Shown here: positions 38,101 through 46,185 of the stretch, one piece after another
Position numbering within the stretch: position 1 is the stretch's first letter
How the letters are laid out: each line of letters starts with the position of its first letter
Assembly: GCF_001610835.1 (NCBI RefSeq)
Contig: NZ_CP011270.1
Span: 8,307,256-8,371,255, forward strand
From: Planctomyces sp. SH-PL14
GTDB lineage: Bacteria > Planctomycetota > Planctomycetia > Planctomycetales > Planctomycetaceae
Reading direction: 5' to 3'
DNA length: 64,000 nucleotides
The notes under the pieces: generated by a model
Databases searched by the model: none
The model's input: the letters and a program-made list of their open reading frames with translations, nothing else
Told to the model about the DNA's origin: nothing
Position numbers and translations under genes: made by a program

Positions 38101-38297
38101 AGAACCGCTGGGTGCAGCTCTCGTTGATCGATCCGCAGACGTCCGAGATCTGCGTCTATCGGCGGGGGGAGTTCATCCCCTACGTCCCGGACGTCGCGGA
38201 GCTGCCGCGCGTGAGCAACTCCATCGACTGGTATCGGGGCCAGCGGGACCACCTCAAGTTTGCCCAGGTGGACGACGCCCTGACGCCCGACTCGTGA
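35178..38297 (+). CDS. dabA: DabA-type inorganic carbon transporter subunit (DUF2309/UPF0753)
   Basis: A 1039-residue protein matching DabA, the carbonic-anhydrase-like subunit of the DAB energy-coupled CO2/bicarbonate uptake complex. The zinc-site residues expected from Halothiobacillus DabA2 are seen: Cys515 and Asp517 (YCIDTREES), His703 (LGHGSFC) and Cys718 (YDCGACCG), with the same 15-residue His-to-Cys spacing. It is cytoplasmic/peripheral, with no signal peptide. The start is GTG 35178 without a clear Shine-Dalgarno; an internal ATG near codon 28 is an alternative. It is followed by two proton-channel-like genes, so it heads a transporter operon. Physiological role in a probable heterotroph (anaplerosis or pH) is inference. 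Confidence 0.93.
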   Translation: MIQPVSGLPVDDAGTAPPDAHALGEMIARAAELLPIHGPISAFVFLNALQGLEHLPFHDALKEGRRLYGSEPYLSEDAYREKMSHGRICREDLADVLRFDLGTSGEEVVAGLSKRHDLRMGMLEHPVRTGPPEEIEWFVAETDALQQMRREASEDARLRIIDETRKWFMRSLSERSTPAGQPLTGKDDLIEDLRARYASIPVDSWSPATWEAVSLQSLWRVCYNAILNVEAGRAENGNGLCRPRDLLLTALTDDSDQLVHQQFIPFCSAFIDQGFASQPLPDRELGFWTCFSRLYRDTATCPQGWLVPLGEELKRLEGSGLSPLEIIRDSVERMGVPPQYVEDFLKRTLLAFRGFGGMIWQMEVRSDRVRRPVPTGTLIEFLAVRLVLDRLACQWIARTALGYERPLADLPDWMERNHVSAGKAKQPRHIVQRAFEVFQLAQVLGWSVPQLEGLTPDQWTELTQEIESFCALERRRIFHVGFERRFRVQALDAIAAHRQHPVRRVPRPKFQSVYCIDTREESFRRHLETVEPHAETFSAAGFFGVPIYFKGVADAHFSTLCPIVARPKHWVTEEVVYSLDDENRRRARTRQLLGQATRSVHLGSRRVAGGALLAAGFGFLATAPLIARVLAPRLTAKIRRRAARFIEPPPVTKLRLERTAAEPGPTPEGIGFTVGEMADFAERLLRDIGLTSGFARLIFLLGHGSFCMNNPHKSAYDCGACCGMGGPNARAIAAFLNDPRVRSILASRGLALPSDTFFMGGMHNTGNDSIVYFDIDSLPSSHIPDFEAARNALMETCKRNAHERCRRFQSAAVDLTPEEAKAHVEERCEDLAQVRPEFGNATNAMCFVGRRGRTRGLYLDRRCFLQSYDPLQDDEEGTILGRILAAVVPVCEGINLMYYFSSVDSQGWACGSKLPHNLVSLMGVMDGAASDLRPGLPWQGVEIHEPIRLLFIIESTPEILRKIMSRNETVRRIIENRWVQLSLIDPQTSEICVYRRGEFIPYVPDVAELPRVSNSIDWYRGQRDHLKFAQVDDALTPDS

Positions 38298-38361
38298 CGC
38301 TCCGGCCCGCGTCCCTGTCTTCCGCCGTTGGCCCTGCTGATCCCCCTTCCCTTCCCCCTTC

Positions 38362-39744
38362 ATGAATCCGTCTCACCTTTTTGGTCTGGTCATCATCGCG
38401 GCTCCCCTCGTCATGCTGGCGATTCTGGGGATCAGCGCGGTGCTGCTGAAGCGGCCGCTGACCGAGACGGCGATCGGGCGGATCGTCCAGATTGGCATCA
38501 TCACCGGATTCCTGGCGTCGCTGGGGATGCTGGCCTACATGCTGGTGACCGGGACGCGGCACGTCCCGCTGTATCTGGGTGACTGGGTCCATGTGCATTC
38601 CGGGTTCGGTTCGGACTATCACTTCTCGATCAAGTTCCTGTTCGACCGGCTGTCGATCCCGTTCGTGATCCTGACTTTCGTGATCTGCGGCACCGTGGGG
38701 GCATTCGCGAACAGGTACATGCACCGCGAGCCGGGGTTCGGGCGGTTCTTCTTTCTCTACGCGATGTTCGTGGCGGGGATGATCATCACCGCCACATCGG
38801 GAACGATCGAGACGCTGTTCACCGGCTGGGAGCTGGTGGGGCTCTCCTCCGCTCTGCTGGTCGCCTTCTTTCACGAGCGGGTCATGCCCTGCCGGAACGG
38901 GCTGCGGGTCTGGACGGTGTACCGCTTCGCCGACGCGGCGCTCCTGCTGGCGTCGGTCGTCCTGCACCATCTGCATGGACATGGTGACTTCGACCAGTTC
39001 CTGAGCGAGCTCCCCTGGCCGGCCGGCGTGACCGCCCTGCCGCCGAACTGGATCCTCCTTGTCGGCGGGCTGCTGCTCATCGCCGCGGCGGGCAAGAGCG
39101 CCCTGCTGCCGTTTTCCGGCTGGCTTCCGCGGGCGATGGAAGGTCCGACTCCCTCCAGTGCGGTGTTTTACGGGGCGTTGTCGGTCCATCTCGGGGCGTT
39201 CCTGCTGCTCCGCATGAGCCCGCTCCTCGATCAGTCTCCGCTGCTGTGCGTCCTGATCGTCCTGCTGGGGCTGCTGACGGCGGCCTTCGGGGCCTTCGCC
39301 GGACGAGTGCAGACCGACGTCAAGTCCGCCCTGTCGTTCGCGGCCCTGACGCAGGTGGGGCTGATCGTTGCCGAGATCGGTGTTGGCCTGCGGTACATCG
39401 CGCTGATTCACATCATCGGCCATGCGTGCCTGCGGACGCTCCAGTTCATCCGGGCTCCTTCGATGTTGTATGACCTGCGGAACATCGAGAACGCCCTCGG
39501 CCAGCGGCTGGCGGCGGAGCACAGCGAGGCCGCGCCGACGAAGGCGCCCGCCTGGGTCTATCGCCTGGCCCTGGAACGCGGATACATGGATGCCCTGCTG
39601 GACGCCTGCATTGCCGGACCGTTCGTCCGGTTCTTCTCCGCGTGTCAGGCCCTCGAAACGCGGTGGACGAAGTGGCTCGCCGGCCCGGACGCCGGGGCGC
39701 CCAGCTGTCCGACCTCGAACGCCCCCCTGGAAGATCTGTTGTGA
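38362..39744 (+). CDS. NuoL/DabB-like proton-conducting transporter subunit
   Basis: A 460-residue polytopic membrane protein of the NADH-quinone oxidoreductase L/M/N (Mrp antiporter) family, with roughly 12 hydrophobic helices. Signature regions are GTIETLFTGWELVGLSSALLV (conserved Glu in WE), AAAGKSALLPFSGWLPRAMEGPTP and KSALSFAALTQVGLI. In DAB systems this type of subunit couples ion flow to DabA. It lies 64 bases after dabA and overlaps the next gene by four bases. The polar C-terminal tail (EHSEAAPTKAPAWVYRLALERG) is longer than in small DabB proteins. Confidence 0.9.
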   Translation: MNPSHLFGLVIIAAPLVMLAILGISAVLLKRPLTETAIGRIVQIGIITGFLASLGMLAYMLVTGTRHVPLYLGDWVHVHSGFGSDYHFSIKFLFDRLSIPFVILTFVICGTVGAFANRYMHREPGFGRFFFLYAMFVAGMIITATSGTIETLFTGWELVGLSSALLVAFFHERVMPCRNGLRVWTVYRFADAALLLASVVLHHLHGHGDFDQFLSELPWPAGVTALPPNWILLVGGLLLIAAAGKSALLPFSGWLPRAMEGPTPSSAVFYGALSVHLGAFLLLRMSPLLDQSPLLCVLIVLLGLLTAAFGAFAGRVQTDVKSALSFAALTQVGLIVAEIGVGLRYIALIHIIGHACLRTLQFIRAPSMLYDLRNIENALGQRLAAEHSEAAPTKAPAWVYRLALERGYMDALLDACIAGPFVRFFSACQALETRWTKWLAGPDAGAPSCPTSNAPLEDLL

Positions 39745-41186
39745 GTGAACTGCATCTCCCCTGGCTCGAGCTGGCGGTCCTGATCCCGCTTCTGGGATCG
39801 GCGGTCCTGTCGCGGATGCGGGACTCGCAGCGGGCCCGCAATGCCGCGCTGCTGTTCAGCGGACTGGCGCTGGTGTGTGCCGCGGGGGAGTTCGTCGACT
39901 TCACGGTGATGCACGCCACCCAGGCGGATGACCACTTCCACCTGCTGACGTTCCTGTTCGGCCGGCCGTTCCTTGTGATCGACCAGCTCAGCGCGCCGCT
40001 CCTGCCGCTGACGGCGATGATCTTCTTCATGGTCGTGGCGACGACGTCGTCCACGAAGCTCAGGCGGTTCTCGTTTCCGCTGGCGCTGCTGGAAGAGGCG
40101 ATCACGCTGGCGATGCTGAGCTGCAAGGAGCCGTGGGGGGTGATCGTCCTGCTCGGGCTGGCGGCGGTTCCGCCGTACCTCGATCTGCGGGCCCGCGGCA
40201 AGCCGACACGGGTCTTCGCCATTCATATGGCAGCGTTCATGCTGTTCATGGTGCTGGGGTGGAGCTTCGTCGAGAGCGAAGGGGGGCAGCATCATGCCCA
40301 TTCGCTGATCGCTGTCATTCCGCTGCTGATCGCCGTCTGTATCCGGAGCGGGATCGTTCCGTTCCACGCCTGGCTGCCGGACCTGTGCGAGAACGCGTCG
40401 TTCGGGACGGCTCTGCTGTTCCTGACACCGCTAACCGACGGGTATGCGGCGGTCAGGCTCCTGATGGCGACGTCGCCGTCGTGGGTGCTGAAGAGCATCG
40501 GCACGCTGTCGCTGATCACGGCTGTCTATACGGCCGGGATGGCGCTGATCCAGAAGGATGCGCGGCGGTTTTTTGCGTACCTGTTCATCAGCCACTCTTC
40601 GCTGGTGCTCGTCGGGCTGGAAGTCGTAACGCCGACGGCGCTGACGGGGGCGCTCAGCGTGTGGCTCTCTTCCGCGCTGGCGATGACGGGCTTCGGGTTG
40701 GCGATCCGGGCCGTGGAGGCTCGCCGCGGACGGGTGGACCTGAGCCGTTACCTGGGGCTTTACAGCTACACGCCCGCGTTGGCGGGGCTGTTCATGGTGA
40801 CGGGGCTGGCGAGCGTCGGCTTTCCGGGGACGATCGGGTTCATCGGGTCGGAGATGATCGTCGACGGGGTGGTGGTGACGTATCCCTACATCGGGGCGGT
40901 CGTGACGATCGCGGCCGCGCTGAACGGGATCGCGGTGGTGAAGGCGTATTTCTCAATCTTTACCGGGTGTGTCCATAAGGCGTCTGTTCCGCTCGAGATC
41001 CGCGGGCGGGAGCGGTTTGCGGTGTTGACGTTGGCGTCGATCATTTTCGTTGGGGGTCTGTTTCCGCAGGCGAATGTTCTGTCGCGGCATCATGCCAGCG
41101 AGGAATTGCTGAAGGAGCGGAATGTCGATCTTCACGAGACGATTGGCGGGGGTGAAGCGGCGCACGGTGCGGAGGCGACCCATTAG
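39741..41186 (+). CDS. Second NuoM/N-like proton-conducting transporter subunit of the dab operon
   Basis: A 481-residue polytopic membrane protein. GTG 39741 overlaps the TGA of the preceding gene (GTGA), and this start is used although the frame opens at 39642. Signature regions include SGIVPFHAWLPDLCENASFG, KDARRFFAYLFISHSSLVLVG and a C-terminal NGIAVVKAYFSIFTG typical of Nuo/Mrp channel subunits. The tail is His-rich. Together with the previous gene it gives two channel-like subunits beside one DabA, whereas the studied DAB pairs have one DabB. It is followed 2 bases later by repeat R8. Confidence 0.9.
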   Translation: MSELHLPWLELAVLIPLLGSAVLSRMRDSQRARNAALLFSGLALVCAAGEFVDFTVMHATQADDHFHLLTFLFGRPFLVIDQLSAPLLPLTAMIFFMVVATTSSTKLRRFSFPLALLEEAITLAMLSCKEPWGVIVLLGLAAVPPYLDLRARGKPTRVFAIHMAAFMLFMVLGWSFVESEGGQHHAHSLIAVIPLLIAVCIRSGIVPFHAWLPDLCENASFGTALLFLTPLTDGYAAVRLLMATSPSWVLKSIGTLSLITAVYTAGMALIQKDARRFFAYLFISHSSLVLVGLEVVTPTALTGALSVWLSSALAMTGFGLAIRAVEARRGRVDLSRYLGLYSYTPALAGLFMVTGLASVGFPGTIGFIGSEMIVDGVVVTYPYIGAVVTIAAALNGIAVVKAYFSIFTGCVHKASVPLEIRGRERFAVLTLASIIFVGGLFPQANVLSRHHASEELLKERNVDLHETIGGGEAAHGAEATH

Positions 41187-41188
41187 TC

Positions 41189-41513
41189 GTTCTTGCCGGC
41201 ACGACGTTGCTCGCTCAAACCCAATGTGCGACGGCCGCTGGGGTCAAGGGGGTCTCCCCCTTGCCGCCGGAGGCATTTTCGATGAGGAACCGTGGTAAAC
41301 GACGGATGTCCCCTTTGTGGCACCGGTATTGAGGACTCCCTCACCCGATGCCGCTCGCTTTGCAATCCCCGCGGGTTCGGTGAGGGGGCATACGGCACGT
41401 CCTCCGCGCTTGAACACTCACTCCTTCAGACATCTCTCGACGAGAGGGCCTCCGGCGGGCAAAGGGGCGTTGCCCCTCTGCACTCCCCACCAGGGGTACC
41501 CCCTGGACCCCGG
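41189..41513 (-). repeat. Intergenic structured repeat, copy R8
   Basis: This 325 bp copy in reverse orientation begins 2 bases after the stop codon of the dab operon, between convergent genes. H4 is shortened to a GGGGG/CCCCC stem with a TCT loop. The H2 hairpin has the GCAGAGGGGC/GCCCCTTTGC form. Confidence 0.9.
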
Positions 41514-41536
41514 TTCTTGCGACCAGATGTGAGTGA

Positions 41537-42520
41537 CTAAGAGTGGCCCAGGATCGGGTGCGGCTCGTAGGGCTCCGTCAGCCGGCGGATCTCGTCTTCA
41601 GAGAGTTTGACGGCGAGGGCCGAAAGCGCGTCGTCCAGATGTCGGGGCTTCGAGGCCCCGATGATCGGCGCCGTCACCGTCGGTTGATGCAGCAGCCACG
41701 CGAGAGCCACCTGAGCGTTGTTGAGGCCGCGCTCCCTGGCAACCTCCGTCACCCGGTCCACCACCAGGAAATCGCTGTCACGGTAGTACATCTTGTGCGC
41801 GTAGTCGTCCGTCTGCGATCGGCTCGTCTCGCCGGACTTGTCCTTCGTCCGGTTCCCCATCAGGAACCCGCGGGCCAGCGGACTCCACGGAAGCAGTCCG
41901 ATCCCCTCTTCCCCGCACAGCGGAATCATCTCCCGCTCTTCCTCGCGATAAGCGAGGTTGTAGTGGTTCTGCATCGTGACGAACCGCGCCAGGCCGCGGC
42001 GGTCCGACGTGTTCAGCATCTTGGAGAACTGCCAGGCGAACATCGACGAGGCGCCGATCGCCAGCACCTTGCCGCTCCGCACCGCGAGGTCGAGGGCCTC
42101 GAGTGTTTCTTCGACCGGCGTCGTCGGGTCGAAGCGGTGGATCTGGTAGAGGTCGACGTACTCCACCTGCAGGCGGCGGAGGCTGGCGTCGAGTGCTTCG
42201 CGGATGTGCTTGCGGGAGAGGCCGCGTTCGTTGGGGGCTGGGCCCATGGGGTTGAACACCTTGGTCGCGATGACGACCTGCTCGCGGCGGATTCCGAGGG
42301 TCCGCAGGGCCCGCCCCAGGACCTCTTCGCTGGCGCCGTCGGAGTACATGTCGGCGGTGTCGAAGAAGTTGATCCCTGCTTCCCACGCCTGGCGGAAGAA
42401 CGGGGCGCTCGGCTCCTCGTCGAGGACCCACGGACGCCATTGGCTGCTGCCGTAGGTCATGCATCCGAGGCAGAGCCGGGAGACCTTGATGCCGCTTCGG
42501 CCGAGGTTGACGTAGTCCAT
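41537..42520 (-). CDS. Aldo/keto reductase
   Basis: A 327-residue (alpha/beta)8 NADPH-dependent oxidoreductase of the Tas/YajO-like group. The catalytic tetrad is complete: Asp54 and Tyr59 (NFFDTADMYSDG), Lys87 (VIATKVFNPMG), His128 (VDLYQIHRFDP). The NADPH-binding C-terminal region VTAPIIGASKPRHLDDALSAL is present. No signal peptide, so cytoplasmic. The physiological substrate is unknown. It is bracketed by two copies of the structured repeat (R8 and R9) in the same orientation. Confidence 0.95.
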   Translation of the reverse strand: MDYVNLGRSGIKVSRLCLGCMTYGSSQWRPWVLDEEPSAPFFRQAWEAGINFFDTADMYSDGASEEVLGRALRTLGIRREQVVIATKVFNPMGPAPNERGLSRKHIREALDASLRRLQVEYVDLYQIHRFDPTTPVEETLEALDLAVRSGKVLAIGASSMFAWQFSKMLNTSDRRGLARFVTMQNHYNLAYREEEREMIPLCGEEGIGLLPWSPLARGFLMGNRTKDKSGETSRSQTDDYAHKMYYRDSDFLVVDRVTEVARERGLNNAQVALAWLLHQPTVTAPIIGASKPRHLDDALSALAVKLSEDEIRRLTEPYEPHPILGHS

Positions 42521-42639
42521 GGAGAACCTGCTCTTGCGTGGGGAGGTGGTGGCTCCTCATTTTGAGTGGTGGCTGCGATTGGCTCAATCAAGCGTGGCCG
42601 GTCGCTGGGCAGCGGAGCTGTCTCCCTGGCTCGAACGAT

Positions 42640-42961
42640 GTCCTCGCCGGCACGGCTCTGCTTGCTCAAACCCAACGTGCTACGGCCACTGGGGTCAAGG
42701 GGGTCTCACCCCCTTGCCGCCGGAGGCACTTCCATGAGGAACCGTGGGACACAACGGGTGTCCGCTTTGTGGGACCGGCGTTGAGGACTCCCTCACATCA
42801 GAACGCTGGCTTTGCAATCCCCGCGGGTTGGTGAGGGGGCATACGGCACCGTGTCCGCGCTTGGATACGCACTGCTTCCGCCGGTGTCCGACGAGACGGC
42901 CTCCGGCGGGCAAAGGGGCGTTGCCCCTCTGCACTCCCCACCAGGGTGCCCCTGGACCCGG
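42640..42961 (-). repeat. Intergenic structured repeat, copy R9
   Basis: This 322 bp reverse-oriented copy lies between the divergent aldo/keto reductase and PadR genes. Its tip carries the longest conserved tail, GCTCGAACGATGTCCTCGCC. H4 is of the T·A type. It ends 60 bases upstream of the PadR -35 box. Confidence 0.9.
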
Positions 42962-43020
42962 TGAGGCCAGCGACGTTGGGTGCGCGAAGATCAAACAAGC
43001 ATCCGCCATGGTATATCGCA

Positions 43021-43049
43021 TTGACAGGTAGCATGTGACGCCATATAGT
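43021..43049 (+). promoter_or_regulatory. Consensus sigma-70 promoter of the PadR gene
   Basis: A perfect TTGACA (43021-43026) is separated by exactly 17 bases from TATAGT (43044-43049). The start codon ATG begins at 43057, only 7 bases after the -10 box, so the predicted transcript would be leaderless or nearly so. This is the best-matching promoter in the window. Confidence 0.75.
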
Positions 43050-43056
43050 CCAGGTC

Positions 43057-43395
43057 ATGGACACCGTACTGGAGAACTGGCAGGTGCAGGTCCGCAAAGG
43101 ACTGCTCGAGCTCTGTGTTCTCAACTCGCTCCGGGCCGGAAAGCAGTACGGCTACGACATCGTCAAACAGCTCCGGGCACTCGACGGACTGGTGATCGGG
43201 GAAGGGACAATCTACCCCATCCTCAGCCGCTTCCGGACACAAGGCCTCGTCGAGGCCACCATCGAAGAGTCCCCCGACGGCCCGCCGCGGAAGTACTACC
43301 GGCTCACCACGGAAGGACGGCGGACCGTGGGACAGATGAACGAAGCCTGGGACAAAATTCACAGCGGCGTCCTTTCCCTCCGTGGAGGTGACTGA
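43057..43395 (+). CDS. PadR-family transcriptional regulator
   Basis: A 112-residue winged-helix repressor-type protein. The PadR N-domain pattern is clear: LLELCVLNSLRAGKQYGYDIVKQLR, then GLVIGEGTIYPILSRFRTQGLVEATIEESPDGPPRKYYRLTTEGRRTV. It is a short type without a large C-terminal dimerisation domain, as in the subfamily that precedes HAAS/DUF1700 genes. The next gene starts inside its stop codon (TGATG), so the two are translationally coupled. Expression from a consensus promoter with no leader suggests autoregulation at that promoter; this is inference. Confidence 0.92.
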   Translation: MDTVLENWQVQVRKGLLELCVLNSLRAGKQYGYDIVKQLRALDGLVIGEGTIYPILSRFRTQGLVEATIEESPDGPPRKYYRLTTEGRRTVGQMNEAWDKIHSGVLSLRGGD

Positions 43396-44378
43396 TGCTC
43401 ACGTTGACTCCCGATGCCCAATCTCGACTCGATGAATACCTGGCGGAACTCCGCCGCGTCCTGGGCGCGAGCCCGGCGGTAAACCCCGCCGAGGTCGAAC
43501 AGGACGTCCGCGACCACCTCAGCGCCGCCTTTGCCGGGCGCGGCGGGCCGATCGAACGGTCCGCGCTGGACGGCGAGCTGCAGAAGCTCGGCGCTCCCTC
43601 GCAGTGGCTTCCCGACGAGGCCCAGCCCTGGTTTCGGAAACCGCCGCGGGACTGGCTGCACGACCTGCGCGCCTCGCTCGTCCAGACCGGGAAGCGGCTG
43701 GCCGGCGGCCCCGAAAGCTATCGCCTGCCGTACCTCTCACTCCTGGTCCTGGGCGTGGGGCTTTTCCTGGCGATGCTGGTCGGGGACGAGGAAGGGTTCC
43801 TCGCCGGCTTCGTGGCGTGCGTGACCGCCTTCATTCTCTCACGGGCGGGACTGGCGCTCCTGGGGCACGAGAACCTTTCTTCACCGCAGAAGTGGCTCCT
43901 CTACCCGGCCTTGCTTCCCGTCTACATTCCCTTGCTGGTAGTGCTCCTCGCCGCCGTGCCGGTTCTGAGCGGCCTGGCCATCGACGAACGCCTGGCGGTG
44001 CAGCGGTTCGGCGCGCACTCGGCGCGGGAACAACTCCAGGCTCATGACGCCCACGCGGAGGCCCTGAAAAGCCGCGGCGGGGACCTGTCGGCATATGCGG
44101 CCACGCGAGACCGGCTCCAGCGTTCCTATGACGCGGCGAGCGCGCCGCCTCAGATTCTCGGCCGAACCGTCACGCCGGCCGTCGCCTTCGGCCTCGTCGT
44201 GGCCTCCACCGGACTGTGGCTCTGCGTCCTCGGGATGGTCCTGGGACTGGCCCCCAGCCTCGTCCGCGGCATGTTCTATCCGTTCGCCGTCGGCTATCGG
44301 AGACGCTACGGATTCATGCTGGCCGCGCTGGGGGCCGTGACCGCCATCGCCTACTGGCCGCTCATTCGGCCTGTCTAG
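43395..44378 (+). CDS. HAAS-domain (DUF1700-like) membrane protein paired with PadR
   Basis: A 327-residue protein. Residues ~1-80 are a helical HAAS-type signalling domain (LDEYLAELRRVLGA...EVEQDVRDHL...LGAPSQWLPD), followed by several membrane segments (YLSLLVLGVGLFLAMLV, FVACVTAFILSRAGLALL, LLPVYIPLLVVLLAAVPVLSG, AFGLVVASTGLWLCVLGMVLGL, FMLAALGAVTAIAYWPLI). A charged stretch near residues 205-245 lies between helices. PadR-HAAS pairs are common in Gram-positives and planctomycetes and are thought to sense membrane or envelope state, with the PadR protein controlling the pair. No further downstream gene belongs to this unit. Confidence 0.82.
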   Translation: MLTLTPDAQSRLDEYLAELRRVLGASPAVNPAEVEQDVRDHLSAAFAGRGGPIERSALDGELQKLGAPSQWLPDEAQPWFRKPPRDWLHDLRASLVQTGKRLAGGPESYRLPYLSLLVLGVGLFLAMLVGDEEGFLAGFVACVTAFILSRAGLALLGHENLSSPQKWLLYPALLPVYIPLLVVLLAAVPVLSGLAIDERLAVQRFGAHSAREQLQAHDAHAEALKSRGGDLSAYAATRDRLQRSYDAASAPPQILGRTVTPAVAFGLVVASTGLWLCVLGMVLGLAPSLVRGMFYPFAVGYRRRYGFMLAALGAVTAIAYWPLIRPV

Positions 44379-44490
44379 AGCCGTTCACGCTGGCTTGTTC
44401 GTGCCCGGTTCCAGTGGCCGGAGGAGCAGTGGATCCCACGCACGAATGGCAAACCGTTTCAGGCAGCCAAACGATTGAGGCGCGGCCGGC

Positions 44491-45990
44491 TCACTCCGTC
44501 TGCCCCTGCTTGATCCACCAGTAGACGCCGGTTCCCGCCGTGGCCAGCAGGCAGAGAACCGTCAGTGGCCACATCCAGCTTCCCGGGGAAGGCGCGTCTT
44601 TGATCGCGCTCACGGCCTGGATCGCCATCTCGCGGACTCCAGCGGCACTGTCTTCCTTCTGGATCCGCATGAGCTCGACCATCGCGATCTTGCCGTTGCT
44701 GCCGAGCTTGCCAAGCCCTTGAACGGCGGCGAGGCGGATCGTCGGATCCTCGTCGGACAGGCGCTTGCGGAACACCTCGGCCCGCTCGTGGTCGTTCCCT
44801 TCCGTCGCGGCGAGCGCGTGGAGTGCGGATTGCCGCACGACCATGTTCGGATCGGTGCTGAGGGTTTCCCACGTCGCGGCCCAGGCATCGGCCCGGCTGT
44901 CGGCCCGGCGGAGAACCACGTTGGCCAGGAGCGAAAAGGCGAGGGCCGTCCCCAGAGCGAGCGGGAGCCAGCGGGGCGTCGAGACATCGCCCGATCGAGA
45001 GGGGACCGACAGCGGTGCCGCGGGCGTGCGGGCCGATTCGAGACGGGGGCGGTCCGGGTCCGACCCGGTGGGACGCTGGCTGAGCCGGCTGCCGCCGTTC
45101 GAGCTCCGCCGCGTCTGGACCATCATCATGCTGGAGGCGATCTGGCCGAGCTCTTCCGAAACCGCTTCGGCCGACGCGGGCCGGTCGGCCGGAGCTTTGG
45201 CCATCATCCGGCGAATGAGATCGTCGAACGCCGGAGGGGAGTCGAGGGCGACCTGCGACGCGCGGGGAATCTCCTGCTTGCAGTGCATGTGCAAGGTGGC
45301 GGCCGGCGAATCCCCGACGAAGGGGGGACGCCCCGTCAGCAACTCGTAGAAGACGCAGCCGAGGGCGTACAGATCCGACGCCGGCGTAATGTCGCCGCCG
45401 CGGATCTGCTCGGGCGACATGTACAGCAGCGTGCCGGCGGTCTTCCCCGCGGCGGTGATCCGGCGGGCCGCAACGACCGTCGCCAGGCCGAAGTCGCTGA
45501 GCTTGAGCGAGCCGTCGGCCGCGATCAGGAAGTTGCTCGGCTTGACGTCGCGATGGACGACCCCCGCGGCGTGCGAGCACGAGAGCGCCGCGCACATCTG
45601 CCGGCCGTACTCGACGACCTGTTCCCAGCTCAGCTTTCCGCGGCTCTGCAGGACGTCTTCCAGGCTGCCGCCGGAAATCAGCTCCATCGCGTAGAAGCGC
45701 TGTTTGTCCTCGCAGGCCCCGCCAAAACAGCGGACGATATTCGTATGCCGGAGGTTCTTGAGGACCTCCATCTCCCGCTCGAAACGCGCCAGGACAATCT
45801 TGTCCGAGACATCGCCGGGGAGCATCTTCACGGCAACTTCACGGCCGTTGACGACGTACCGCGCGCGGTACACGATCCCCATGCCCCCTTCGCCGATCCG
45901 CTCGATCAGCTCGAAGGGCCAGATCCACTTCATCGGTGGGGTTGCGGTTCGTCCTTCGTTCATCACCCCGCGCTCCGCGTGCTGCACCAT
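44491..45990 (-). CDS. Membrane Ser/Thr protein kinase with HEAT-like repeats between two membrane helices
   Basis: A 499-residue eukaryotic-type kinase. Kinase domain residues ~25-285: G-loop GEGGMG (33-38), Lys55 (VAVKML), catalytic H146-R147-D148 (HRDVKPSN), DFG at 166-168 and SPEQ at 192-195. A basic linker leads to TM1 (341-360). Residues ~375-465 are helical HEAT-like repeats (PNMVVRQSALHALAATEG, PTIRLAAVQGLGKLG, AGVREMAIQAVSAIKD), then TM2 (472-493). The repeats would lie outside the cytoplasm as a possible sensor. ATG 45990 has GGAG ten bases upstream and is chosen; ATG 45963 is an alternative. Substrates are unknown. Confidence 0.92.
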   Translation of the reverse strand: MVQHAERGVMNEGRTATPPMKWIWPFELIERIGEGGMGIVYRARYVVNGREVAVKMLPGDVSDKIVLARFEREMEVLKNLRHTNIVRCFGGACEDKQRFYAMELISGGSLEDVLQSRGKLSWEQVVEYGRQMCAALSCSHAAGVVHRDVKPSNFLIAADGSLKLSDFGLATVVAARRITAAGKTAGTLLYMSPEQIRGGDITPASDLYALGCVFYELLTGRPPFVGDSPAATLHMHCKQEIPRASQVALDSPPAFDDLIRRMMAKAPADRPASAEAVSEELGQIASSMMMVQTRRSSNGGSRLSQRPTGSDPDRPRLESARTPAAPLSVPSRSGDVSTPRWLPLALGTALAFSLLANVVLRRADSRADAWAATWETLSTDPNMVVRQSALHALAATEGNDHERAEVFRKRLSDEDPTIRLAAVQGLGKLGSNGKIAMVELMRIQKEDSAAGVREMAIQAVSAIKDAPSPGSWMWPLTVLCLLATAGTGVYWWIKQGQTE

Positions 45991-46185
45991 CGAGACCGCA
46001 CTCCAGATTGTTCGGAGGAATTCCAGAACAGCCTAGATCGCGTTTTGCAGCTCGACGCATCTTTTTGCGTCAGCCTGATCTCTCACCGCTCCAACCAGTG
46101 CCGCGGTCCGCACAAACCACGTGTCCAGCAAAGCGAATTGAACGGTTGTGCACATGCCGCGCCGTTCGAGCCGTTCTTACCGAAC

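Noticed and set aside
41189-42961. R8-aldo/keto reductase-R9 as a composite transposon
   Set aside because: The two copies are in the same orientation and elsewhere flank unrelated genes with no transposase or target duplication. Spacing is what random scatter would give.
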